This document shows positions 1 through 5,524 of a stretch of 6,501 nt of DNA, one piece after another. Within the stretch, counting starts at the first letter, position 1. Each line of letters begins with the position of its first letter. Location: the NCBI GenBank assembly GCA_030612185.1, contig JAUWOI010000258.1, positions 1 through 6,501 on the forward strand. Reading direction: 5' to 3'. Made by a program: the position numbers and the translations under genes. Under the pieces are notes generated by a model that did not search any database, was not told the DNA's origin, and worked only from the letters and a program-made list of their open reading frames with translations. The stretch comes from Anaerolineae bacterium (GTDB lineage: Bacteria; Chloroflexota; Anaerolineae; B4-G1).

Positions 1-323
1 TCTGGCGCGCCGAAGCAGAGACCCACACCTCCTACCACGTCTTTCTCCACCTCATCGGCCCCGACCCTTCGACAGGCTCAGGGCAAGGCGGTGCGCTGGT
101 CGCCCAATCCGACGGCGTCCCGGCCAACTGGACCCGCCCCACCACCGGCTGGCTGCCCGGCGAATACGTCACCGACACGCGCGTACTCACCATCCCACCC
201 GACACGCCAGCGGGCGACTACACCCTCTATGCCGGCTTGTACGTCCCCGGCGGCGAACGGATCACCGCCCCCGACGGCTCCGACACCATCCATCTGACCA
301 CCATAACGGTGCAAGCCCAATGA
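1..323 (+). CDS. C-terminal end of a membrane glycosyltransferase-like protein (beta-sandwich module), 5' partial
   Basis: The frame is open from the left edge (first whole codon at base 3) to TGA at 321-323, giving the last 106 residues of a protein that begins upstream. The piece aligns clearly with the C-termini of the next two proteins. The shared pattern is Y-x2-F-(V/L)-H-L, then a turn, then Q-x-D-x2-P-x2-W-T-x-P-T-x2-W, E-x-(V/I)-(T/S)-D, and P-A-G-x-Y-x-L-x2-G-x-Y with a final E-R. This looks like a small all-beta domain in the extracytoplasmic part. By analogy with its neighbours the missing N-terminal part is probably a multi-spanning GT-C-like membrane region, but none of it is visible here. 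In the turn after the F-L-H-L strand sits an eight-residue stretch (PSTGSGQG) encoded by a dispersed repeat. The stop overlaps the next start as ATGA, which suggests translational coupling. The frame is secure; the function is inferred from the paralogues only. Confidence 0.85.
   Translation, partial: WRAEAETHTSYHVFLHLIGPDPSTGSGQGGALVAQSDGVPANWTRPTTGWLPGEYVTDTRVLTIPPDTPAGDYTLYAGLYVPGGERITAPDGSDTIHLTTITVQAQ
65..88 (+). repeat. Dispersed CCCTTCGACAGGCTCAGGGC-type repeat inside a coding region
   Basis: The 24 bases read CCCTTCGACAGGCTCAGGGC followed by AAGG. From memory this motif, or its complement GCCCTGAGCCTGTCGAAGGG, recurs between genes in many unrelated bacterial genomes. Only one copy is in this window, so its repeat nature here rests on recognition, not on a second copy. 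It is read in frame and adds about eight residues to a hairpin loop. The paralogue at 320-2872 has a short turn at the same place. Confidence 0.55.
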
Positions 324-2872
324 CCAGCACCACGAATCGCGTTTCACGTTTCACGTCTCACGTTTCACATCTCACGTCTCACGCCAAGATAGTGAACTGC
401 CTGATCCTGATCGTGTTCATCTGCCTGACGCTGGTCATCACCTATCCCTTGCCTGTCCAACTGGACACACACCTGGCAGGTGACGACTATGACGTGTGGG
501 CACGGCCGTGGGCTACGTGGTGGACCAAGACAGCCATTCGTGAGGGCCGCGGTCTGTATCACACAGACATGCTGTTCTATCCCCTGGGTGTCAACCTGGT
601 CTACCACAGTTTCAGTCACGTCAACACCACCATTGCCCTACTGTTGGAACCGTTGGCCGGATACATTGCCGCGCACAACGTGACAGTTCTTCTGGCCTAC
701 GTCCTCAGCGGGTTCAGCATGTACCTGCTGGGCAAGCACATAACGGGCAGTTTGGGTGCGGGGCTGGTCGCCGGTCTGATTTTCACCTTTTCCACCTACC
801 ACATTGATCAGAGTTCCCACCTGATCATCCTGACCACCCAGTGGATTCCGCTCTGGATTCTGTTCGTCATCCGTCTGTTTCACGAGGAACACCCACTTCG
901 GCACGCTTTGCTGGCCGCGCTGTTTCTGGCTCTGACGGCGCTTTCCAGTTGGCACCTGCTGCTGTTTTCGGTGCTGTGGTTGGGGCTGCGCCTGGGCTAT
1001 CTGCTAATATGGGAGCGCGAGCGGCTGAGTTGGCCTACACTACGCGCGTTAGGCTTGATGGGCATCGTCGCGCTGATACTGGTTGGCCCGTTTCTTTTTC
1101 CGCTGCTGCTGCCCTCCCCCTCCTCGCAGGGGGGGCTGGGAGGGGATGGACAACCGGAATGGATACACGTGCCCTATCGCGGAGAGAATGCCTCTGACGT
1201 TCTGGCGTTTTTCGTGCCCAGCCGCCGGCATCCCTTGATCGGACCGTTCGTCGAACCGCTACATCACCGCATCGGTCGTAGACAGGTATTTCTGGGCTAC
1301 GTACCACTGGCGCTGGCACTGCTCGGCGTGGTCAAACAGCGGCGCCAAGCGTGCTTCTGGGTTTTCTCCACACTTGTGTTCTTCTCAATGTCCCTGGGAG
1401 CCTACATCCGCTTCAACGGCATCCTCAGCAAGCAGGCGCTGCAGCCCTGGCTCCTCCCCCTTGCCCGGTTCCTCCGCGACCCCACCCGTTTCACAGTCAT
1501 GACAACGCTGGGGCTCGCACTCCTCGCTGCGCTGGGGGTTGCGTGGCTGGTGCGGAAGGTTCGCCACTCAGCACGGGTGTGGTGGGTCGTGATAGGACTG
1601 TCCGTGCTGGTGCTGTTTGAGTATTTGCCCTGGCCATTCCCGACCACCCCCATCAGCATCCCGCCATTCTACGAGCAACTCCAGCAGGAGACTGACTTTT
1701 TCGCCCTCGCCGACATCCCGGTGCGCCAACTCGAGATGCGCCGGATGAGCATGTTCTACCAGATTGTGCATCAGAAGCCGATCGTCGAGGGTATCGTCGC
1801 GCGCACGCCGCCCGATGCGTATACTTTTATTGACCAGCATCCAATCCTCTCGGCATTTGCCGAGAGTGACGAGACGCCACCCGGCAACCCCGGCAACCCC
1901 GGCAACGACGTATCCCGTCATCTGACCTCGCTGGTGGACGCCGGCGTGCGGTATCTGATCCTGCATCTCCGTTTTCTGACGGCTCAGCAGATTGAGGGAT
2001 GGCAACTGTATCTTCCCCACGCCCCTTTTTATCAGGATGATCAGATCATTGTGTACCGGACTCGTCCCGTGCCAGGGGAAGATCTGCCGATTCCGCTGCC
2101 GGTAAACGAAACAATAGGGCTGGTTTACGCGCGACTCGACACCCGCTACCCACACACGGGGGAATCGGCGTCGCTGCAAGCAGCGTGGGTTGCCACCCAA
2201 CACCCCGCACATTCTTATCGCGTGCGCTGGGTGCTTCTCGCACCCAACGGGCAGGCAGTGCAGATCGTTGAAGGTGAACTATGTCCTGGCTGGCCTACTG
2301 AGACTTGGCAAGAGGGCGACTTCGGCCTTGGTCAGTACGAGTTGCCTGCCAACCTACCGCCAGACCCCTATCGCCTGCAGGTCCAACTGGTGGACGAGCA
2401 AGGGCATACGGTGACACGGGACGTCAACAGCGTGCTGATCCTGCCAGCCGAGGGAGCCACGCCGGCCAGCGTGGACGCAGTGCCAGTGGCGACGTTTGGC
2501 GACCAAATCGCCTTGATCGGGATACAACTCCTTCCCGGCGACCAGATGCTTCATCTCCATGTTGACTGGAGTGCGCTACAGGAGATTGATCGGGATTACA
2601 AACTGTTCGTGCACCTTCTGGATAGTGAGGGCGAGTTACTCAGACAATCGGACACAATGCCACGCGATTGGACTGCACCGACGTCTGCCTGGCACAAAGA
2701 TGAGATGATCAGTGACCTGGTGACGCTGGACACACGTGGACTGCCAGCAGGCACCTATACGCTCTCTATGGGACTATACGATGCGCTGACTCAGGAGCGG
2801 CTACCCTTGCGCCTGCCTGACGGTTCACTGGCCCCCGACTCGACGTTGCAGCGGGAGGTCTGCCTGCCGTGA
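320..2872 (+). CDS. GT-C-type membrane glycosyltransferase-like protein with C-terminal beta-sandwich domain (paralogue A)
   Basis: The 850-residue product has about 11 predicted membrane helices in residues 26-435 (roughly 26-44, 102-138, 144-160, 166-186, 195-218, 240-263, 323-338, 343-360, 394-410 and 420-435). The first outer loop carries GDDYDVW (residues 54-60). An acidic pair there is the usual catalytic position of GT-C enzymes, which move sugar from a lipid-phosphate donor at the outer face of the membrane. Other family-like motifs are YHSFSHVNT near 95-103, TQWIPL near 173-178 and RDPTRF at 386-391, just before the last helices. Residues 440-580 form a soluble extracytoplasmic region with the AGVRYLILH strand near 541-549. 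Residues ~600-850 are predicted all-beta and end in the module shared with both neighbours. ATG 320 overlaps the upstream stop; no Shine-Dalgarno motif is visible, so translation may be coupled. GTG 392 (residue 25) is a possible shorter start. Residues 8-22, 265-276 and 521-530 come from repeat DNA. The family assignment is by fold and motifs; donor and acceptor are unknown. Confidence 0.85.
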   Translation: MTSTTNRVSRFTSHVSHLTSHAKIVNCLILIVFICLTLVITYPLPVQLDTHLAGDDYDVWARPWATWWTKTAIREGRGLYHTDMLFYPLGVNLVYHSFSHVNTTIALLLEPLAGYIAAHNVTVLLAYVLSGFSMYLLGKHITGSLGAGLVAGLIFTFSTYHIDQSSHLIILTTQWIPLWILFVIRLFHEEHPLRHALLAALFLALTALSSWHLLLFSVLWLGLRLGYLLIWERERLSWPTLRALGLMGIVALILVGPFLFPLLLPSPSSQGGLGGDGQPEWIHVPYRGENASDVLAFFVPSRRHPLIGPFVEPLHHRIGRRQVFLGYVPLALALLGVVKQRRQACFWVFSTLVFFSMSLGAYIRFNGILSKQALQPWLLPLARFLRDPTRFTVMTTLGLALLAALGVAWLVRKVRHSARVWWVVIGLSVLVLFEYLPWPFPTTPISIPPFYEQLQQETDFFALADIPVRQLEMRRMSMFYQIVHQKPIVEGIVARTPPDAYTFIDQHPILSAFAESDETPPGNPGNPGNDVSRHLTSLVDAGVRYLILHLRFLTAQQIEGWQLYLPHAPFYQDDQIIVYRTRPVPGEDLPIPLPVNETIGLVYARLDTRYPHTGESASLQAAWVATQHPAHSYRVRWVLLAPNGQAVQIVEGELCPGWPTETWQEGDFGLGQYELPANLPPDPYRLQVQLVDEQGHTVTRDVNSVLILPAEGATPASVDAVPVATFGDQIALIGIQLLPGDQMLHLHVDWSALQEIDRDYKLFVHLLDSEGELLRQSDTMPRDWTAPTSAWHKDEMISDLVTLDTRGLPAGTYTLSMGLYDALTQERLPLRLPDGSLAPDSTLQREVCLP
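342..383 (+). repeat. Heptanucleotide tandem array, six units of TTTCACG/TCTCACG
   Basis: Six consecutive 7-base units read TTTCACG, TTTCACG, TCTCACG, TTTCACA, TCTCACG, TCTCACG. The 42 bases equal 14 codons, so they keep the frame. They encode the N-terminal tail of paralogue A, where the peptide shows a seven-residue pseudo-period (VSRFTSH, VSHLTSH) ahead of the first membrane helix. The units contain no stop in any forward frame, whereas the reverse reading of TTTCACG does contain TGA. Confidence 0.9.
1112..1145 (+). repeat. C-rich/G-rich imperfect inverted repeat inside paralogue A
   Basis: A pyrimidine-rich half is followed by a purine-rich half; the outer arms CCCTCCC (1112-1118) and GGGAGGG (1138-1144) are exact reverse complements. 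It is translated as residues 265-276 (PSPSSQGGLGGD) in the loop directly after a membrane helix. It resembles the element at 3652-3680 in the paralogue, but it lies in a different loop, so the two were probably acquired independently. Its position in the middle of a gene argues against a terminator. Confidence 0.75.
1881..1907 (+). repeat. Nine-base tandem repeat, three units of CCGGCAACC
   Basis: There are two exact units and a third with one final mismatch (CCGGCAACG). They encode PGNPGNPGND at residues 521-530 in a linker of the extracytoplasmic region of paralogue A, shortly before the conserved AGVRYLILH strand. Being nine bases long, changes in unit number would keep the frame and alter linker length by three residues. 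The corresponding linker of the paralogue has no such repeat. Confidence 0.85.
2854..2859 (+). promoter_or_regulatory. Ribosome binding site for paralogue B
   Basis: GGAGGT lies inside the end of paralogue A, 9 bases before GTG 2869 and 12 bases before ATG 2872. It is the only good Shine-Dalgarno-like motif seen at a gene start in the GC-rich part of the window. Spacing slightly favours GTG 2869; codon type and the TGATG stop-start overlap favour ATG 2872. The choice changes the protein by one residue only. Confidence 0.6.
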
Positions 2873-5508
2873 TGCGCCGCATATTCAACCGGACACATCT
2901 CTTCCAAAAGCTCCCAGCCCCCGTCCCGGGGGCGGCCCCACCCCCTGTCTCCCACGGGCTCTCAGCCCCCGGCCGGGGGGCGGTTCCGCGCGACTCCACA
3001 TCCAACCGGACACATCTCCTGATGCTCCTCCTGTTCGTAGGCGTCACTCTGGCGTTCACCTACCCGCTCATCGCCCAAATGAACACCCACTTTGCCGGCG
3101 ATAACATTGACGTCTGGCTCAATATGTGGGTGAACTGGTGGAGCCAGAAAGCAATGCGCGAGGGATTGCCCTTCTACCACACAACCGACATTCTCTATCC
3201 ACACGGCACCCCGCTCTACTTCCACAGTTTCAGTCACACCAACACGGTCCTCTGGCTGCTCCTGGAGCCGTTGGCGGGCCCCTTGGCAGCCTACAACGCG
3301 GCCCTGCTCGTCGCATTCACACTGCTGGGCTTTGGCATCTACCTGGTGGTGCACGAGTTGACCGGTCACGTTGGCGCAGGATTCGTGGCCGGGCTGGCAG
3401 CCACGTTTGCCCCCTACCACGTATGGGAGTGCGTCCATCCCAGCATATTCAGCACTCAGTACATGCCGTTGCTGCTATGGGCTCTGATCACCCTGTTTCG
3501 ACGCCCAACCTGGTGGCGTGGTGTGCTCGCAGGCATCTTTTTCACGTTAAATGCGCTCAGTGGCTGGCATCAGCCGATATATTCTGCAGTAGTGGTCGGC
3601 CCGTACCTGGTGTGGAGCCTTTTCACCCAGCGCGGGAGATGGAGAGAAACTCCCCCCCTCGTAGGGGGGGATGGAGGGGGTAAAGGTTTGCGGCGCTCCT
3701 TGCTAGTCGCCTTACTCGTCGCGGTTGTGTTGACCGGTATGGCTGCTTTCCCACTATTGCGCGAACAGGTTCGTGCCGGCTATGCTGAGCCCGACATTGA
3801 TTGGGTATTCAACACGGATGTACTTGCCCTGGTCACGCCTTCGTTTTTCCACCCACTGTGGGGCGACGCAGTCCGCCCGCTCTACGACCGCTTCCCGGCC
3901 CCCAATCGCCCAGCCTTTGTGGGCTACGTCGTTCTGGCGATGGCACTACTGGGCCTGCCACGCCTGCGCCGGGAACACCGCCACGAGTACTCGCGGTGGC
4001 ACGGCTGGCTGGGCATAACAACGCTGCTCGCGTTGATACTGGCTCTGGGCACCACGTTATATGTGAACGGTTACGTCATCGTGCCCACTCTGCCCTGGTA
4101 CGCCCCGATCATTGGCTTCATCCGCACACCCATCCGGCTGAACCTGGTGCTGGGCCAGTGCCTGGCCATACTGGCGGGCTTCGGCGTAGCAGCCATAGAA
4201 AGCCGCCTTCAAAGATCAGTATCACTCGCCATTGGTCGCCGTTCATTGTTCATTGTTCATTGTTCATTGTTCATTGTTCCTCTTGCCTCGGCCCTAGTTC
4301 TGTTTGAGTTCCTGGTGTACCCTTTTCCCACCACGCTTGCCCACGTCCCGCCCTTCTACGTCCAACTGGCCCAGGAGCCGGACTCATTCGCCATTGTCGA
4401 AGCACCGCTAGATCGCCAGACAGACAAGTTCTATATGTACTGGCAGACAGTGCACGGCAAGCCCCTGGTCAACGGGCACGTCTCGCGCCCGCCGGCCTCG
4501 GCTTTTGACTTCATCCAGGGAAACGGTATCACCCGCGCCTTTGCCCGGCGAGAGCCGCTGCGTGGTCGTGCCCAACTAGGTGCCGAACTTGCCGCCCTGG
4601 CCGAAACAAACGTCCGCTACATTGTTATCCATAAGCAATTCCTGGCCCCCGAACTCGCCGCCGACTGGATCGCCGCGCTGGCTACACGCCCGGTTCACGA
4701 AGAGAAGGATCTGACGGTCTTTGCCACGCAGCCAGAGGCCGGCGTCCACTTCAGCGTGGAACATGATTTCAACGGGCTTCTGCTTTCCCAAGTCTGGTTG
4801 GAGCCCGGCCAGCCTCCCATGTTGGAGAGCCACTGGTCAGCGCCAGAGCGGTACAACGTCACCTTGACGCTGCGTGTTGCGGACGGCGGGGATGTAAACC
4901 CGCCCTACTCTCAGGTGCTGACGGTGGAAAGGGGGACATTCTCTGTCGTGCGAGTGCCGCTCGCCCTGCCAGACCTGCCGCCGGGCGAATACGAGTTGCT
5001 GTTTTCGACTGACGATGCATCCCTCATGCTACCCCAACGCCTGGTCGTCACGCCGGGCGGATGGTTCGCTGCGCGGCTCCAGCCCGACGCGATCTGGAAT
5101 GAGTCCATCGCGCTACGCGGGGTTGACTGGCACAGGCTTGCCAATACCCTCTACATTGACCTACAATGGGAAGCACGCCAGACACCTGGAGACGACTACA
5201 AGTTTTTTGTGCACCTGCTGCCCCTTGATCAGGACGACAAGGACAGCAAGGACAGGGACGGCACACCTGTCGCCCAGTTCGATGGAATGCCGCGCAACTG
5301 GACACACCCCACCTCGCTGTGGAGGGTGGGCGAACTGGTCACTGACCAGGCACTGGTTGACCTGCAGTGTCTCCCGGCGGGTACTTACCGGCTCGCCATC
5401 GGCTGGTACGTGCCTGATACCAACGAACGGCTAACAGGCATTGACACATCAGGCCAGCCGCTGCCTGACGGCTATCTGCTGCTCGACCAGGCTGTTGTGA
5501 TCCCATAG
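2872..5508 (+). CDS. GT-C-type membrane glycosyltransferase-like protein with C-terminal beta-sandwich domain (paralogue B)
   Basis: The 878-residue product is the tandem paralogue of the preceding gene and aligns along its whole length. Shared blocks include THFAGDNIDVW (acidic first outer loop, D77 and D80), YHTTDILYPHG, FHSFSHTNT, LLLEPLAG, HVGAGFVAGL, ALSGWH, FIRTPIR near 416-422, LFEFLVYPFPTT near 477-488 and NVRYIVIHKQFL near 580-591. It should have about 11 helices in residues 48-480, then an extracytoplasmic region ending in the module shared with both upstream proteins (from about 774). The expected role is sugar transfer at the outer membrane face; the substrate is unknown. ATG 2872 overlaps the preceding stop as TGATG, with GGAGGT upstream; GTG 2869 is the alternative start. 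Relative to paralogue A it carries extra sequence at residues 11-49 (117-bp duplication), 258-272 (G-rich hairpin), 457-469 (heptamer array) and 790-795 (nine-base repeat), which accounts for most of its extra length. The stop TAG lies in a heptamer dimer. Confidence 0.87.
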   Translation: MRRIFNRTHLFQKLPAPVPGAAPPPVSHGLSAPGRGAVPRDSTSNRTHLLMLLLFVGVTLAFTYPLIAQMNTHFAGDNIDVWLNMWVNWWSQKAMREGLPFYHTTDILYPHGTPLYFHSFSHTNTVLWLLLEPLAGPLAAYNAALLVAFTLLGFGIYLVVHELTGHVGAGFVAGLAATFAPYHVWECVHPSIFSTQYMPLLLWALITLFRRPTWWRGVLAGIFFTLNALSGWHQPIYSAVVVGPYLVWSLFTQRGRWRETPPLVGGDGGGKGLRRSLLVALLVAVVLTGMAAFPLLREQVRAGYAEPDIDWVFNTDVLALVTPSFFHPLWGDAVRPLYDRFPAPNRPAFVGYVVLAMALLGLPRLRREHRHEYSRWHGWLGITTLLALILALGTTLYVNGYVIVPTLPWYAPIIGFIRTPIRLNLVLGQCLAILAGFGVAAIESRLQRSVSLAIGRRSLFIVHCSLFIVPLASALVLFEFLVYPFPTTLAHVPPFYVQLAQEPDSFAIVEAPLDRQTDKFYMYWQTVHGKPLVNGHVSRPPASAFDFIQGNGITRAFARREPLRGRAQLGAELAALAETNVRYIVIHKQFLAPELAADWIAALATRPVHEEKDLTVFATQPEAGVHFSVEHDFNGLLLSQVWLEPGQPPMLESHWSAPERYNVTLTLRVADGGDVNPPYSQVLTVERGTFSVVRVPLALPDLPPGEYELLFSTDDASLMLPQRLVVTPGGWFAARLQPDAIWNESIALRGVDWHRLANTLYIDLQWEARQTPGDDYKFFVHLLPLDQDDKDSKDRDGTPVAQFDGMPRNWTHPTSLWRVGELVTDQALVDLQCLPAGTYRLAIGWYVPDTNERLTGIDTSGQPLPDGYLLLDQAVVIP
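2886..3018 (+). repeat. 117-bp in-frame insertion/duplication flanked by 16-bp direct repeats, with two GC palindromes
   Basis: CAACCGGACACATCTC occurs at 2886-2901 and again at 3003-3018, so the second copy lies 117 bases (39 codons) downstream. The protein accordingly reads NRTHL twice, before and after a Pro/Gly/Ala-rich insert. Between the copies are two related units offset by 48 bases, each starting GCTC(C/T)CAGCCCCCG (2910 and 2958). The first forms a stem GCCCCCG-TCC-CGGGGGC (2917-2933). The second contains the perfect palindrome CCCCCGGCCGGGGG (2966-2979). The arrangement looks like insertion of a small non-coding repeat element with a duplicated flank, or a recombination product. 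It contains no stop in the gene's frame and forms the cytoplasmic N-terminal tail. Confidence 0.8.
3652..3680 (+). repeat. G-rich hairpin repeat inside paralogue B
   Basis: CCCCCCCT (3652-3659) and AGGGGGGG (3663-3670) form a perfect eight-base stem with a three-base loop, followed by ATGGAGGGGG. It is translated in frame as part of RETPPLVGGDGGGKG (residues 258-272), a cytoplasm- or outer-facing loop just before a membrane helix. The type resembles 1112-1145 in paralogue A but sits on the other side of the helix. It lies mid-gene with no U-tract, so it is not a terminator. Confidence 0.75.
4242..4276 (+). repeat. Heptanucleotide tandem array, five perfect units of TTCATTG
   Basis: Five identical 7-base units (35 bases) fall inside paralogue B. 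They encode residues 457-469, a hydrophobic SLFIVHC-SLFIV run that merges with the last predicted membrane helix (PLASALVLFEFLV). The paralogue has about 13 fewer residues between the matching GVA and VLFE positions, so the array is an addition. The forward orientation contains no stop in any frame; the reverse contains TGA. Gain or loss of one unit would shift the frame. Confidence 0.93.
5239..5256 (+). repeat. Nine-base tandem repeat, two units of AAGGACAGC/G
   Basis: AAGGACAGC (5239-5247) is followed by AAGGACAGG (5248-5256). These encode the KDSKDR part of the charged loop QDDKDSKDRDG in the C-terminal beta module of paralogue B, directly after FFVHLLPLD. The same loop holds the 65-88 repeat in the upstream partial gene and has no insert in paralogue A. 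Confidence 0.75.
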
Positions 5509-5515
5509 CCCATAG
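5502..5515 (+). repeat. Heptamer dimer CCCATAG x2 spanning the stop of paralogue B
   Basis: CCCATAG occurs twice in a row. The TAG at 5506-5508, which ends paralogue B, belongs to the first unit; the second unit lies in the 16-base gap before the next gene. With only two units this could be chance, but it has the same period as the three longer arrays in the window. Confidence 0.5.
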
Positions 5516-5524
5516 ATATTTCGA

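Noticed and set aside
1568..2212. A 214-residue open frame on the reverse strand
   Set aside because: It lies wholly opposite paralogue A, whose motifs and alignment with paralogue B show the forward frame is real. Its translation has no recognisable domain.
2886..3018. A complete insertion sequence
   Set aside because: Only 117 bases lie between the repeat copies, with no transposase gene; at most it is a small non-autonomous element.
2962..3438. A 158-residue open frame on the reverse strand
   Set aside because: It is antisense to the conserved first loop and helices of paralogue B, and its openness follows from GC-rich codon bias.
3652..3670. Strong G/C hairpin as a transcription terminator
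   Set aside because: It lies in the middle of an intact, conserved reading frame and has no T-run after the stem.
3126..3683. A 185-residue forward open frame in another phase
   Set aside because: It overlaps paralogue B throughout; the composition is Arg/Pro/His-rich as expected of a shadow frame.
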